From assembly GCF_029784155.1 (NCBI RefSeq), contig NC_073691.1, positions 119,908,226 through 119,972,225 of the forward strand: 64,000 nt of DNA, given 5' to 3'. Each line of letters begins with the position of its first letter. The stretch's first letter is position 1. The translations under genes and the position numbers were made by a program. This DNA comes from Uranotaenia lowii. Taxonomy: Eukaryota; Arthropoda; Insecta; Diptera; Culicidae. Shown here in pieces: positions 46,731 through 56,981 of the stretch. The notes under the pieces are model-generated. The model was not told the DNA's origin and searched no databases. It saw only the letters and a program-made list of their open reading frames with translations.

Positions 46731-49343
46731 TCAGGTTCTTCGGTGCCTGTTACCGTAAAAACCTTTTTTCAGCTGCTGTTTTGACATAGTTAAGTCTATA
46801 TTCTCATAGTGTTTATTATAACTATACATTAAACAATTAACAGGATTATATTTTCCATAATCAGTTCGAGTAGAGGTTATAATGAAAAGATTTCTTGTTC
46901 TTAAATGACGGCAAGGACAATAAAAGTTTAATTGATTTAGTAGATAAGCAGACTGAACGCGCTGATTAATTATGTCGTTTACAAAACAGATTGCAGCAAA
47001 CTCTCTTCTTACACTTAATGTTTCCATGTTTATAAGCAGGCAACGTGATTCATAGCTAGGTAATTGGTTCTGAGACCATCCTAAATTTCGTAAAGCGAAT
47101 AGAACAAATTGTTTCTGGACTGATTCCAAACGGTTTTTATGTAAAATTTGAAAAGGCGACCACACAACGCTACAATACTCAAGAATAGATCTAACATAAG
47201 CTGTGTACAATGTTTTTATTGTGTATGGGTCTTTAAAATTATAACTGAAACGTTTTATAAATGCTAACATACCGTTTGATTTCTGGATTATTGAGTTATA
47301 GTGATCTACAAAGGTAAGTTTTGAGTCCAATATAACTCCAAGGTCTCTAATTTTGTTGACTCTCTCGACAGGATCATCTCCCAATTTGACAATTTCATAT
47401 GACTGACATTTTCTTCTGGTAAATACAATATTTGAACATTTTGCCACGTTAAGTTTGAGCAGACTTTTAATGCACCATTTGTTAAATACATTAACTTCGT
47501 TTTGAAAGATTCTAAAGTCTTCTTCGCTATTCACTTTCATATAAAGTTTCATATCATCAGCATAAATTAGCACATTTGACTGCTTGAGAAGACAAGTTAT
47601 ATCATTTACGTATAAAATAAATAATAAGGGGCCGAGATGGGAGCCTTGAGGCACACCAGAAGTAACGGAGATACTTTTTGAAAGTGAACCATTAAATCTA
47701 ACAACTTGTGAGCGGTTCGTTAAATAGGACCTTATCCATTTCAGTAGGTGTGAACTGAAACCCTGTTTATTTAATTTAAAAATTAACATGGGGATGTCAA
47801 TTCTGTCAAAAGCTTTACTGAAGTCCGTGTATAAAGCCTGTACAGAATTACCGCGATCCATACAGCTAATATTATAGGTAACAAACTCGAGTAAATTAGT
47901 GGCTGTAGATCTTCCTTTAACAAATCCATGTTGCTTTTCAGTAATGAGTGTTTTAATTTGATTATATATTTTTGCATTCACTATAGCTTCGAAAAGTTTT
48001 GGTATGCACGATGAAATGGCTATGCCCCTGTAATTGTTTATGTCAGATTTTTTTCCTGACTTGAATATGGGTACAAGAAATGATTCTTTCCATACTTGAG
48101 GAAAAACACCTGATTTCAATGAAGAGTTAAATAGAAGAAACAATGGCATACTCAGTTCATTTACTAGATTTTTTAAAAGAAGTGGAGGAATTCCATCAGG
48201 CCCGGGCCCTTTAGTGCTGTCTAAGGAAGAAATGGTTTTAGATATTTCTTCAAAGGAAATTGATTCTACTACAGTAAGTACCGTTGAATCAGAGAGATAA
48301 CTAAAAAACGAAGTATCACGATCTTGCTCGGAAAAACTAGTGTAAACATTTTGGAAAAAGTCGGCGAATAGATTACAAATTTCGTCGGAATTTTGACCTT
48401 CTATGCTGCCAAAGTACATGCGAGATGGAAAACTATTATTTTTTAATTTTGTATTGACATATCTAAAAAAGTTTCTTGGGTTCGATTTTATGTTTTGCTC
48501 AATTTTTATATTATAGTCTTGGAAAGAAGTATTTAAGCGTATTGCTAGTCGATTACTGGCTTCTTGGTGTTCTAACTTAGTGACTAATGATGGATTCTTT
48601 TTCCAGTTTTTATGTGCCTTCTGCTTTTTATTTCTTAAATGCACAAGCTCTTTCGTGAACCATGGCGGATTTTTGTTATTATTTGTTCGTCGCTTTAATT
48701 TTGTTGGAACGTATTCATTGAGAATATTACCAAGAATTTTGTAAAAAATCTCCACTTGATTGTCTGTTGAGTTTTCAGCTCGGAATATTGTTTGCCAATC
48801 AACAACTTGTAATTTCGTTTTAATCATATTATAGTTAGCATGAAAAAAGTCAAACGTCTCTATAAACTCGTAATCATCTGGTAAACGTTTTTGATCAGGA
48901 CATATGATTGAGAATTCGATAGCAGTGTGGAAGACCTCGTTTTTCCAAATTGGATCTGAAGCTTCTACAACACAAAAATCATCAGTCAGATTTGAAAATA
49001 ATAAGTCCAGATATCGACTACAGGCATTTTTTACATGATTTATTTGATTAAGACACAAAGAAGCCAGATTATCAAAAAGAATTTGCAGTGTTTCATTATC
49101 ACCACAGATCGGCAAGAGAATGCTTTCATTATCTTCATCAATTAAGAATTGGAGACTTGATTGGTTAAAGTCGCCATAAAGGTGTATTTTAAATTCGGGC
49201 TCAAAATTTGCGAACATTTCAGTAATGTCAAACAGAAACTTTTGAAAATATTCTTTAGTGGCATATTCTGGCGGAAAGTAAATCGACCCAAAAATATGCG
49301 TTTCATTGAAGATGCGGGCTTTATTCATATTTTCTCTTTTCTT
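46731..49343 (-). CDS. Jockey/CR1-type LINE ORF2, 5' truncated (endonuclease remnant plus full RT)
   Basis: Open on the minus strand for 865 residues from the first Met (49328), with no internal stop. The first part is an APE-type endonuclease lacking its N-terminal ~80 residues (HLYGDFNQSSLQFL remains). The RT covers about residues 380-700: FVKGRSTATNLL, YTDFSKAFDRIDIP, SGVPQGSHLGPLLF, and the catalytic YADDMK box, then RDLGVILDSKLTF. A C-terminal region with RREFAAICFVNDIIN follows. The open frame is cut at about 49343 by the Juan-like LINE on the other strand. The RT is well preserved, but without an intact endonuclease or ORF1 it is probably not autonomous. Confidence 0.85.
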   Translation of the reverse strand, partial: KKRENMNKARIFNETHIFGSIYFPPEYATKEYFQKFLFDITEMFANFEPEFKIHLYGDFNQSSLQFLIDEDNESILLPICGDNETLQILFDNLASLCLNQINHVKNACSRYLDLLFSNLTDDFCVVEASDPIWKNEVFHTAIEFSIICPDQKRLPDDYEFIETFDFFHANYNMIKTKLQVVDWQTIFRAENSTDNQVEIFYKILGNILNEYVPTKLKRRTNNNKNPPWFTKELVHLRNKKQKAHKNWKKNPSLVTKLEHQEASNRLAIRLNTSFQDYNIKIEQNIKSNPRNFFRYVNTKLKNNSFPSRMYFGSIEGQNSDEICNLFADFFQNVYTSFSEQDRDTSFFSYLSDSTVLTVVESISFEEISKTISSLDSTKGPGPDGIPPLLLKNLVNELSMPLFLLFNSSLKSGVFPQVWKESFLVPIFKSGKKSDINNYRGIAISSCIPKLFEAIVNAKIYNQIKTLITEKQHGFVKGRSTATNLLEFVTYNISCMDRGNSVQALYTDFSKAFDRIDIPMLIFKLNKQGFSSHLLKWIRSYLTNRSQVVRFNGSLSKSISVTSGVPQGSHLGPLLFILYVNDITCLLKQSNVLIYADDMKLYMKVNSEEDFRIFQNEVNVFNKWCIKSLLKLNVAKCSNIVFTRRKCQSYEIVKLGDDPVERVNKIRDLGVILDSKLTFVDHYNSIIQKSNGMLAFIKRFSYNFKDPYTIKTLYTAYVRSILEYCSVVWSPFQILHKNRLESVQKQFVLFALRNLGWSQNQLPSYESRCLLINMETLSVRREFAAICFVNDIINQRVQSAYLLNQLNFYCPCRHLRTRNLFIITSTRTDYGKYNPVNCLMYSYNKHYENIDLTMSKQQLKKGFYGNRHRRT

Positions 49344-49349
49344 TCCAGC

Positions 49350-50780
49350 ATGGGGAAGTCATCGGCCGGGTCAAGGGCCGGAAGAAAACGGATTGCCGAA
49401 CCTAATTCAGGTCCATCGCCCAAAAAAGTTGAAATTTCCAATTCATTCGATGTCCTTCATAACATCGGTGATGAGGAAATATTCATATTTAATTCTGATA
49501 AGAGTACTAAGAAACCTTCTTCTTCTTATACTCTTAAAAACGAAAAGATTCCACCAATAACGGTCACGATTCCTGACTTCAATGCCTTTCGAAAAGAAAT
49601 CGTCACTTCCGTCAAGGATGTGAAGATTTCTTTTCAGATCGGTCGAAGGGGAACTGCTCGTATATTGGCGGAATCTTTTAATGATTTTCAAAAGGTTTTA
49701 AATTATTTGAATAATAAAAAACACCAATTTTTTACGTACGACACTAGAAGTGATCGTCCATTTAAAGTTGTACTTCGTGGTCTCACTGGCGATCAAACAC
49801 CGGATGAGATCACAACTGAATTAAATTCTTTGTTAGGTTTTTCTCCAATTCAAGTAATTCAAATGAGGAAAAGAACCAACACGAATAATACCAGTAGTGT
49901 TGGTTTTGCTCCTGAACTTTATTTGATCCATTTTAAAAAGGATCAGGTTAATAATTTAAAAATTCTGGAAAAGGCTCGTCTTATGTTTCATTGTCGAGTA
50001 AAATTTGAACCTTTTCGTAAATCTACTACCAATTTTTTACAAAATATTACGCAATGTCGTCGTTGTCAAGCTTTTTGTCACGGCACTAAAAATTGTAGAA
50101 TGAATGCCAGATGCATGTTTTGCGGCTCATTCGATCATGAAAAATCTAAATGCCTTTTTGGTGGTGATAAGCCAAAAACAGAATTTTTTAAGTGTGCGAA
50201 TTGCGCAGGTAATCATTCCTTGAATTCTCTAGACTGTCCCATCAGGGCAAAAATTATTGCTTCTAGGAAAAATCCCAAATTTTCCAGAAAAGTTTCTTCT
50301 CCTCCTTCCTCTTTTTCGTCTTCACACGTCAGACCGGCAAACAACCTGCCTGTTCGCGGTCAGCCTCGGCCTACATTGGAATCACGGCTGGGTAATACCC
50401 GAAGTGATTTTAATGTTACCTGTGCTGAATCTGCGCCCCAGACTCGTTGTTTATCGTTCTCAGAGGTGGTTGAAAATGGGATTCCCTCTTCAGGTTTAAC
50501 TAATAAAAATGGGAAAAAACCAAGTCTCAACGTTCATGCGAAGGCTTGGGAAAATCCCCGAAATTCAAATACTTGTTCTTCTCCTTCATTTTCTGATCCT
50601 AACAATTTTGTTGATTTGGGTGAGATTACTGAGGAAAAATTAAAATTTTTGCATCAAAATTTAATGGAAATGATGCAACTTATGTTGAAAGCAAATTCAA
50701 TGTTTGAAGCTTTTCAAACTTCTTTTAATTATGCTAACAAAATTATTATGACTTTACGATTCCCTCATGGATCCAAATAG
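49350..50780 (+). CDS. Juan-like ORF1 (gag-like nucleic-acid-binding protein)
   Basis: 476 residues from the ATG at 49350 (MGKSSAGSRAGRKRIAEP). I chose this start because the frame upstream of it lies in the antisense LINE. It has a basic N-terminus, a middle region like the PRE_C2HC domain of Jockey gags (FKVVLRGLTGDQTPDE, then YLIHFKKDQVN), and three zinc knuckles: CRRCQAFCHGTKNC, CMFCGSFDHEKSKC, CANCAGNHSLNSLDC. A Ser/Pro-rich linker and a C-terminal helical part (EEKLKFLHQNLMEMMQL) follow. It binds LINE RNA in family members. It ends at 50780, 14 bp into ORF2, and has no internal stop. Confidence 0.9.
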   Translation: MGKSSAGSRAGRKRIAEPNSGPSPKKVEISNSFDVLHNIGDEEIFIFNSDKSTKKPSSSYTLKNEKIPPITVTIPDFNAFRKEIVTSVKDVKISFQIGRRGTARILAESFNDFQKVLNYLNNKKHQFFTYDTRSDRPFKVVLRGLTGDQTPDEITTELNSLLGFSPIQVIQMRKRTNTNNTSSVGFAPELYLIHFKKDQVNNLKILEKARLMFHCRVKFEPFRKSTTNFLQNITQCRRCQAFCHGTKNCRMNARCMFCGSFDHEKSKCLFGGDKPKTEFFKCANCAGNHSLNSLDCPIRAKIIASRKNPKFSRKVSSPPSSFSSSHVRPANNLPVRGQPRPTLESRLGNTRSDFNVTCAESAPQTRCLSFSEVVENGIPSSGLTNKNGKKPSLNVHAKAWENPRNSNTCSSPSFSDPNNFVDLGEITEEKLKFLHQNLMEMMQLMLKANSMFEAFQTSFNYANKIIMTLRFPHGSK

Positions 50781-53424
50781 ATGTTTAAATATTATGAATT
50801 GGAACGCTAGATCTTTGCTGGCTAACCAAGATGAATTCTTTTTATTTTTGAAAACTCAAAACATACATATTGCTGCCATCACTGAAACTTTTTTAAAGCC
50901 AGACAATAACTTGAAAAGCAATGCTTTCTTTAAAATTTTACGGAATGATCGACTTGATCGACAAGGTGGGGGTGTAGCTATTGTCATCAATAGTCGTCTC
51001 AAATTTAGACTTCTTCCTTCTTTCAATACAAAAGTCTTAGAAACAATTGGAATTGAATTAGAAACTTCTATGGGGAAAATTATAATTGTTGCCGCATATT
51101 TGCCTTTTCAATGCAGCGGTGAACAGAAAAATTTTTTGAAGGGAGATTTACAAAAACTCACCAGAAATAAATCTAAATTTTTTATTATTGGTGACTTTAA
51201 TGCAAAACACCGATCTTGGAATAATATTTCATCAAATTCAAATGGGAATATTTTATTTAACGACTGCTCTGCAGGTTATTATACTGTTGAATATCCTAAT
51301 GGGCATACTTGTTTTTCTTCAATTAGAAATCCCTCCACAATTGATTTGGTTCTAACGGATTTAGGCGAGCATTGTAGTCAATTAGTTACTCATGCGGACC
51401 TCGATTCAGACCACCTTCCAGTAACTTTCTCTTTATCCCAAAGTCCCATTGAAAACCCTTTAAAATCAACTTTTAATTTTCAAAAGGCTAACTGGGAGCG
51501 ATATATGAATTTTATTGAACGTAATTTAGATGTAAACGTTCCACTGAATTCAATAGAAGATATTGATTTGGCTATAGAAAATTTGACAACTTCAATAGTC
51601 AATGCTAAAGCCGCTTCAATACCTAAAGTTAAGCATAAGTTTAATCAACCTTTAATTGATGATGATCTTCAGTTTTTGATACGACTGAAAAACATTCGTC
51701 GACGCCAATATCAACGTACTAGGGATCCTTATTTAAAATTTATTTATTGCGACCTTCAAAAAGAGATCAAACGTCGTTTAAATTTCATTCGTAATGAAAA
51801 TTTTGCTAAAGCAGTAGAGGACATAAAACCCTACTCAAAGCCATTTTGGAAATTAACTAAAATTCTGAAAAAGCCCCAGAAGCCAATTCCTACTTTGAAA
51901 GATGGGGATAAACTTCTTTTAACTAATTCAGAAAAAGCTCAAAAATTAGCCCAACAATTTGAGTCTGCTCATGATTTTAATTTAAACGTTGTTAGTCCTA
52001 TTGACGCTCAAATTTCCCTAGAATTTGATGATATTCTTTCAAAGCAAAATGTGTTTGAAAGTTCTTGTGAGACAAATATTGATGAACTTAAATTGATTTT
52101 CAAAAAATTTAAAAATATGAAAGCTCCGGGGGAAGATGGAATTTTCTATATTCTTATTAAAAAGTTGCCTGAAAGCACTTTAAATTTTTTAGTTAAAATC
52201 TTCAACAAATGTTTTCACTTGGCTTATTTTCCCAATAAATGGAAAAATGCCAAAGTAACTCCAATTTTGAAACCTGGAAAAAGTGCTTCAGAGCCATCAA
52301 GTTATCGACCAATTAGTTTGCTTCCTTCTTTAAGTAAACTATTTGAGAGAGTTATTTTGAATAGAATGATGATTCACATTAATCAGAATTCTATTTTCCC
52401 TGATGAACAATTTGGTTTCCGTCATGGACATTCTACTACACATCAACTTTTGAGTGTAACTAATATGATTAACGCTAGCAAATCTGAAGGTTATTCAACT
52501 GGTGTTGCTCTTCTTGATATTGAAAAAGCTTTTGACAGTGTTTGGCACAAAGGTTTAGTAGCTAAATTAGCACGATTTGATTTTCCTGTATATCTCACCA
52601 AAATTATTCAAAATTATTTGACTAGCCGAACCTTACAAGTAAGCTATCAAAATTCATGCTCTGAAAGGACTCCCATTAGAGCTGGGGTCCCTCAGGGCAG
52701 TATACTTGGGCCAATTTTATACAATATTTTTACTTCTGATCTTCCTGATGTACCAGAAGGAAAAGGTAGAAGATTATTTGCTGATGATACTTTGCTTTCA
52801 GCCAAAGGTCGAAATTTACGGGTGGTACGCAGTAGATTGCAACAAAATTTAAATTCCTTTTTGAATTACTTGAAAATGTGGAAAATTTCTCCTAACGCTT
52901 CCAAAACTCAACTTATTTTATTTCCCCATAAGCCAAGAGCAAATTTTTTAAAACCTAATGAAAATCATTCCATAACTTTTAATGGGGTTTCATTAGAATG
53001 GTCTGATCACGTGAAGTACTTGGGACTCACACTTGATCGGAATCTTACTTTTAAAAATCGCATTGAAGATATTCAATCTAAATGCAATAAATACACTAAA
53101 TCTCTTTATTCTCTCATCAACAGGAAATCCAGGTTGTGTCTGCGAAACAAGATGTTAATCTACAAACAGGTCTTTCGACCAGCGATAATGTATGCAGTTC
53201 CGATTTGGTCTAGCTGCTGCGCGACGAGGAAGAAAGCCATCCAGAGGATTCAGAACAAGGTTCTGAAAATGATTTTGCGGCTTCCACCTTGGCACAGCAC
53301 CGAAGATCTTCATCGGATTGCAGGCATAGAATCGATCGAAGAGATGGCCAACAAAATCATCTCCAACTTCAGAGGCAAATCGATGCAGTCTTCCATCGCA
53401 GAGATTCGTTCTCTTTACAATTAA
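50767..53424 (+). CDS. Juan-like ORF2 (endonuclease and reverse transcriptase), intact
   Basis: 885 residues without interruption. Residues 1-230 are an APE-type endonuclease: WNARSL, ITETFL, GGGVAIVI, GDFNAKHRSWN and DSDHLPV supply the conserved Asn, Glu, Asp and His positions. A linker (about 230-450) follows, then the RT: KAPGEDGI (about 457), GFRHGHSTTHQLL, LLDIEKAFDSVWHKG, AGVPQGSILGPILY, and the catalytic FADD box at about 669. A thumb with YLGLTLDRNLTF and a C-terminal part follow. All motifs are present, so the protein is potentially active. It nicks the target and copies the LINE RNA in place. Confidence 0.93.
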   Translation: MDPNRCLNIMNWNARSLLANQDEFFLFLKTQNIHIAAITETFLKPDNNLKSNAFFKILRNDRLDRQGGGVAIVINSRLKFRLLPSFNTKVLETIGIELETSMGKIIIVAAYLPFQCSGEQKNFLKGDLQKLTRNKSKFFIIGDFNAKHRSWNNISSNSNGNILFNDCSAGYYTVEYPNGHTCFSSIRNPSTIDLVLTDLGEHCSQLVTHADLDSDHLPVTFSLSQSPIENPLKSTFNFQKANWERYMNFIERNLDVNVPLNSIEDIDLAIENLTTSIVNAKAASIPKVKHKFNQPLIDDDLQFLIRLKNIRRRQYQRTRDPYLKFIYCDLQKEIKRRLNFIRNENFAKAVEDIKPYSKPFWKLTKILKKPQKPIPTLKDGDKLLLTNSEKAQKLAQQFESAHDFNLNVVSPIDAQISLEFDDILSKQNVFESSCETNIDELKLIFKKFKNMKAPGEDGIFYILIKKLPESTLNFLVKIFNKCFHLAYFPNKWKNAKVTPILKPGKSASEPSSYRPISLLPSLSKLFERVILNRMMIHINQNSIFPDEQFGFRHGHSTTHQLLSVTNMINASKSEGYSTGVALLDIEKAFDSVWHKGLVAKLARFDFPVYLTKIIQNYLTSRTLQVSYQNSCSERTPIRAGVPQGSILGPILYNIFTSDLPDVPEGKGRRLFADDTLLSAKGRNLRVVRSRLQQNLNSFLNYLKMWKISPNASKTQLILFPHKPRANFLKPNENHSITFNGVSLEWSDHVKYLGLTLDRNLTFKNRIEDIQSKCNKYTKSLYSLINRKSRLCLRNKMLIYKQVFRPAIMYAVPIWSSCCATRKKAIQRIQNKVLKMILRLPPWHSTEDLHRIAGIESIEEMANKIISNFRGKSMQSSIAEIRSLYN

Positions 53425-53590
53425 GTTAGTTTATAGGATTTAGGATTAAGTTTATACATCGAATCAGTATTCTGCTTAAAAGGCGCGTATATTCCGGTCC
53501 TTTCCTAATCCTAACTTATTTGGGATTTGTCTAGATTTAGCTGTTGGTACTTTCCGATTGCCTCAAGCTTTAACCTTCCTTTATGGTTAA

Positions 53591-54140
53591 AAACAAGGAC
53601 AATTATTAGGGTTACCATATACGTTAACGCCAAAAAGAGTACATTGAAATCATTTTTCCAAGAGATGATAAACGTCATATGATAGGAAACCGAGAGATTT
53701 TAAGTCATTGAAAAACATCTATTTTTGGGAGTTATGTGCTTTACATGGCAAAAATATATATATATTTTTTAAATATTCTCAGACTATTGGCATGTGAAAG
53801 TCAGTTGCCGAATATTCCTAATTGGATTATTTGAAGGAAACCACCCAAAACATGATTAAAGGGTGCATTTCAAAAATATGTTTCCGAAAGACACGTAAAT
53901 TTTCTTTAAAAACTTTTTTTGTGTGCTCCTGTGTATGAGGAATCGAAACATTTCGCTTCTGAGCATATCAATTACTTTTTAAAGTTTATTGCATACTCAA
54001 AGGCGCTTACTATAGACCAATATAATTTCGACAAACACCATAATACGTGTTTACATTCCTCAATCGTGATGAAGGACGACAACAAAACCAAAAAAATATA
54101 AAGTACCCAAAAATTACAAAAATGATAAAAATTTCATATA
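53591..54140. other. Non-coding interval after the Juan-like LINE
   Basis: AT-rich. The first part may still be the LINE 3' region. No frame with a recognisable domain. I looked for the missing endonuclease half of the minus-strand LINE here and did not find it. Confidence 0.4.
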
Positions 54141-55571
54141 CCGTAAAACGGGGTAATATTGATCACCGGGGTAAATTCGACCAACAATAAACTTTTCCAC
54201 AATATCATCAATAACTCAGTCTATAGTTTGAATTTTCGAAAACTGTTTTCTACGTTTTAAAGCCTATGAATTGAGTATCACAATGGCAAAATTTGGTTTG
54301 TATTTGAATTTTTTTTTCTCCAAGTTATAATATAATTTCAAAATCTTTAAATATCGGTATTTAATTTGTGAGAAAAAATTCTAGACCTTTCATATTTTTG
54401 GTTTAAATTGTTAATTTCTTTTGCTGAATTGTGATTTATTGAGAAAAGTGGTCAATTATGTGAATCAAGATTAACCAACTTTCATAGGATGCCTCAAGGA
54501 TGTTCAGCTAAGTATTCTTTTTATATTTTTGAATGATGATTATTTGCAAACTTAAGCTTGACTGCAGTATCAACTCAGGGTTAATTTCTAATTATGGGTA
54601 TTCAAAAAGTTTTTCCGTAGAAGTGGTTTATTGTCAGTGATTTAGTTTAAACCTAGCGGTGTTAGGGTTAATGATTTCTCCCTAGATTTACGGGGTTTTT
54701 TGTTTCAGGAATGCAGTTTTTTAGGAGAATTCTTCTGAAACTCAAATAATGTGAATTTTTGTTTAGGGTTGGTACCTTCGAAAGCAATAAAAAAGAGCGA
54801 CGAAAGAATACATTTATTAAAGGTCTTTTTTTCTGATATGCAGAGATAGCTATATTCAAGTATTCTGAACATAACTTCAAACTTCGTTTTTCTTGAAAGC
54901 ATAACTAATTTGTTTTGAATACCTTACATGTATGTATTGAGAATTTCACTGATTAAAAGTTTTATTATGTTGAAGAACTCATGAAATAACTGGTTCGATA
55001 GAAAGATTCAAATTTGTATGTGCTTCTAGCTCTTGGCGCCGCGTACAATGATTTTATTACGTTTGTTTATCCAATCAAACAACTTTAATTTCAAATGAGT
55101 GAACTAACAAAAGGCCAAAATTAGAGACTCGTTGAGAAGTTGTTAGAATGACTTTGATGTTAATTCTTCTTATATCTGGTTTTAAATTTGTCCTTTACTT
55201 GTTCTTTTATTTCTTTAACATTCTAACTGGTTCTGGAACTTTAATATAAAGTCGTTGTAGAAATTTATTATTGTTTTATAAAGCAATTAGAAAAGCTAGC
55301 TAGTTAGGTCAGAGGAGTTAATGTATTAAAATTAAGCACCGCATAATCTTTCTATGTATATATGGATGGAAATACGAGATAGTTCTAGGAAATCTAAGCA
55401 AAAATTTTTTTCGATATTTTACTTTAAAAAAGAGCCGTGTTAGAAAATGGAAAAATTAAAAATAATGACAACAAATAAGGCTTTCAGTTTGAGCAGGTAA
55501 TAAATATACTACATCGCACTTGTCAAAAGTGTTTCCTGATCATATCCTTTATCCCACACTCCCAAAACAAT

Positions 55572-55871
55572 TTCTTTTGCTAGGATGCAGAGGTGACCTC
55601 GGTCCTAAAGCACAAATTTGATTCTTTCATCCTTTTCTATATTTTTCCTACCTATCAATTGACTACTAGGACGTGGCCGGCGCCGTTATTGATGGTTAAA
55701 GAGAGAGTATCAGTTTTGTGTATTGAGAGCGAGTCGCTAATCCCAAGCATCGTTCTTTTGACCTTTGCGCAAAATTGATAGCCTCGGTCAATCACGGAGT
55801 AGCAACCATTGGCGATGTGGAATTCTCTCTACTGAGCCACGCCTGCGATCATGGTGCTCGAAATGCATTTA
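55572..55871 (+). repeat. Retroposon-like block with terminal A-run
   Basis: A distinctly GC-richer ~290-bp block with phrases such as acgtggccggcgccg and ends in TTTATTTAAAAAAAAAAA. A SINE or LINE 3' end inserted in AT-rich DNA is likely. I could not find boxes or a duplication. Confidence 0.3.
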
Positions 55872-55999
55872 TTTAAAAAAAAAAATTAACAAAGTTCATA
55901 TCATCAAATAACAATCAGAATCAGGAAAAACCATTTCAATAAATTCCATTTTGTAAAAAAATTAACAGAGCATTTCGGGTACAATGATTCAGGTGGATG

Positions 56000-56033
56000 T
56001 GAGTAGTCAATCAAGCTAAGCTAAGCTAAGCTA
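56000..56033. repeat. Short (AAGCT)n tract
   Basis: Five or so tandem copies of aagct interrupt AT-rich DNA. Confidence 0.7.
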
Positions 56034-56981
56034 ATTTCAAAATCTTTAAATATCTATTTTTTTCAAGGCTCGCAAACAAACAGCTCTCCTGATGATACCA
56101 AAAAGCTTTTAGAAGCAAACGGGTTGTGAAAGAACAACTATTCATTTCATTTAATGATACATTTTTGATATTTAAAAAATGAGGACATTTTCCAAGAGTA
56201 AACCCGTATTGGATAAATGGATAGCAACCTTATCAAATCGTTAACTTGAAAATGAAAATAGTGGGAAGGCCTAGGGTAATGAGTGAAGGTAAAATTTCAT
56301 TTGTATTTTGAAGCTCAAACTATTTTGCAATTATTATAATTTTTGCCCCTAAATGTAGGCAACATCATAGTTCTTTTTTTGATTATAAATATTTTAAAAA
56401 TAAAACGTTAAAAATAAAGGTTAAATTGGTAAACTAGCATTTGTTAATGTTATGAAGGTGTTTTGTGTCCTTTATGATCAAGAAAACTCGTTAAAACCGT
56501 CAGAATAGAGACTGATCAATGTCACCCCAAAGCATCAAATTCTGAACAGAGAAGAAAACAATTTTTTAATCAAATTTAAAGAGGTCTAATAAATTTCTGC
56601 ATCCATGTTTTACGTTGATAGGAGTCCAGTACTGGTTTTAAAAGTATAAAAAATTGAATATAATTAAAAAAAAGTTATCAATCTTATCCCGTATTACGGT
56701 AATTGAAAAACAAATACAAAAAAAAACAAATATTATAAACAAAGCAAGAAAAGTGCAAATGGTTTCAAAAACATGACAAAAAATTAAAAAATAAAAAACT
56801 ATTTAAATGGTCTTAAATTCACTAAAAATTACGTAAGGTACGCCATAATATTTACAAAACACTAAAACATCGTCTTCAAACCCTACCTGGGGTAAGAGGG
56901 GACGGCCTTATACAGACTTGATGTTCACATATTCTTTTCAATTTTCTTTCCGTTTTCCAATACATATTAGCTTTATAAGTA

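Larger units (their letters stand above)
49340..53590 (+). mobile_element. Juan-like Jockey-clade LINE, apparently intact
   Basis: ORF1 and ORF2 are both full length and overlap by 14 bp, the usual Jockey-clade layout. The start is tight against the truncated minus-strand LINE. A 3' UTR of about 150-170 bp follows the ORF2 stop; no poly(A) tail or clear target duplication was identified, so the exact 3' boundary is uncertain. ORF2 motifs and the start MDPNRCLNIMNWNARSL are like those of Juan elements of mosquitoes, from family memory. Related sequence recurs at 43279-43411 (antisense) and 63573-64000. Confidence 0.85.
54141..56699. mobile_element. Possible non-autonomous DNA element with TA duplication (2559 bp)
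   Basis: Inverted ends: CCGTAAAACGGGGTAATATTG at the left resembles CCGTAATACGGGATAAGATTG reading inward from the right. TA lies outside each end (54139-54140 and 56700-56701). The interior is AT-rich with no transposase and holds a GC-richer block at 55572-55871. The ends could also belong to two separate small elements. Confidence 0.4.

Noticed and set aside
49443..49691. Minus-strand 82-residue frame that matches a frame near 43279
   Set aside because: It is the antisense of Juan-like ORF1; the similarity is explained by the antisense fragment fused to BEL B, not by a protein.
53591..54140. Missing endonuclease half of the minus-strand LINE beyond the Juan-like element
   Set aside because: No endonuclease motif in any frame here; the LINE is simply truncated or the rest was lost.
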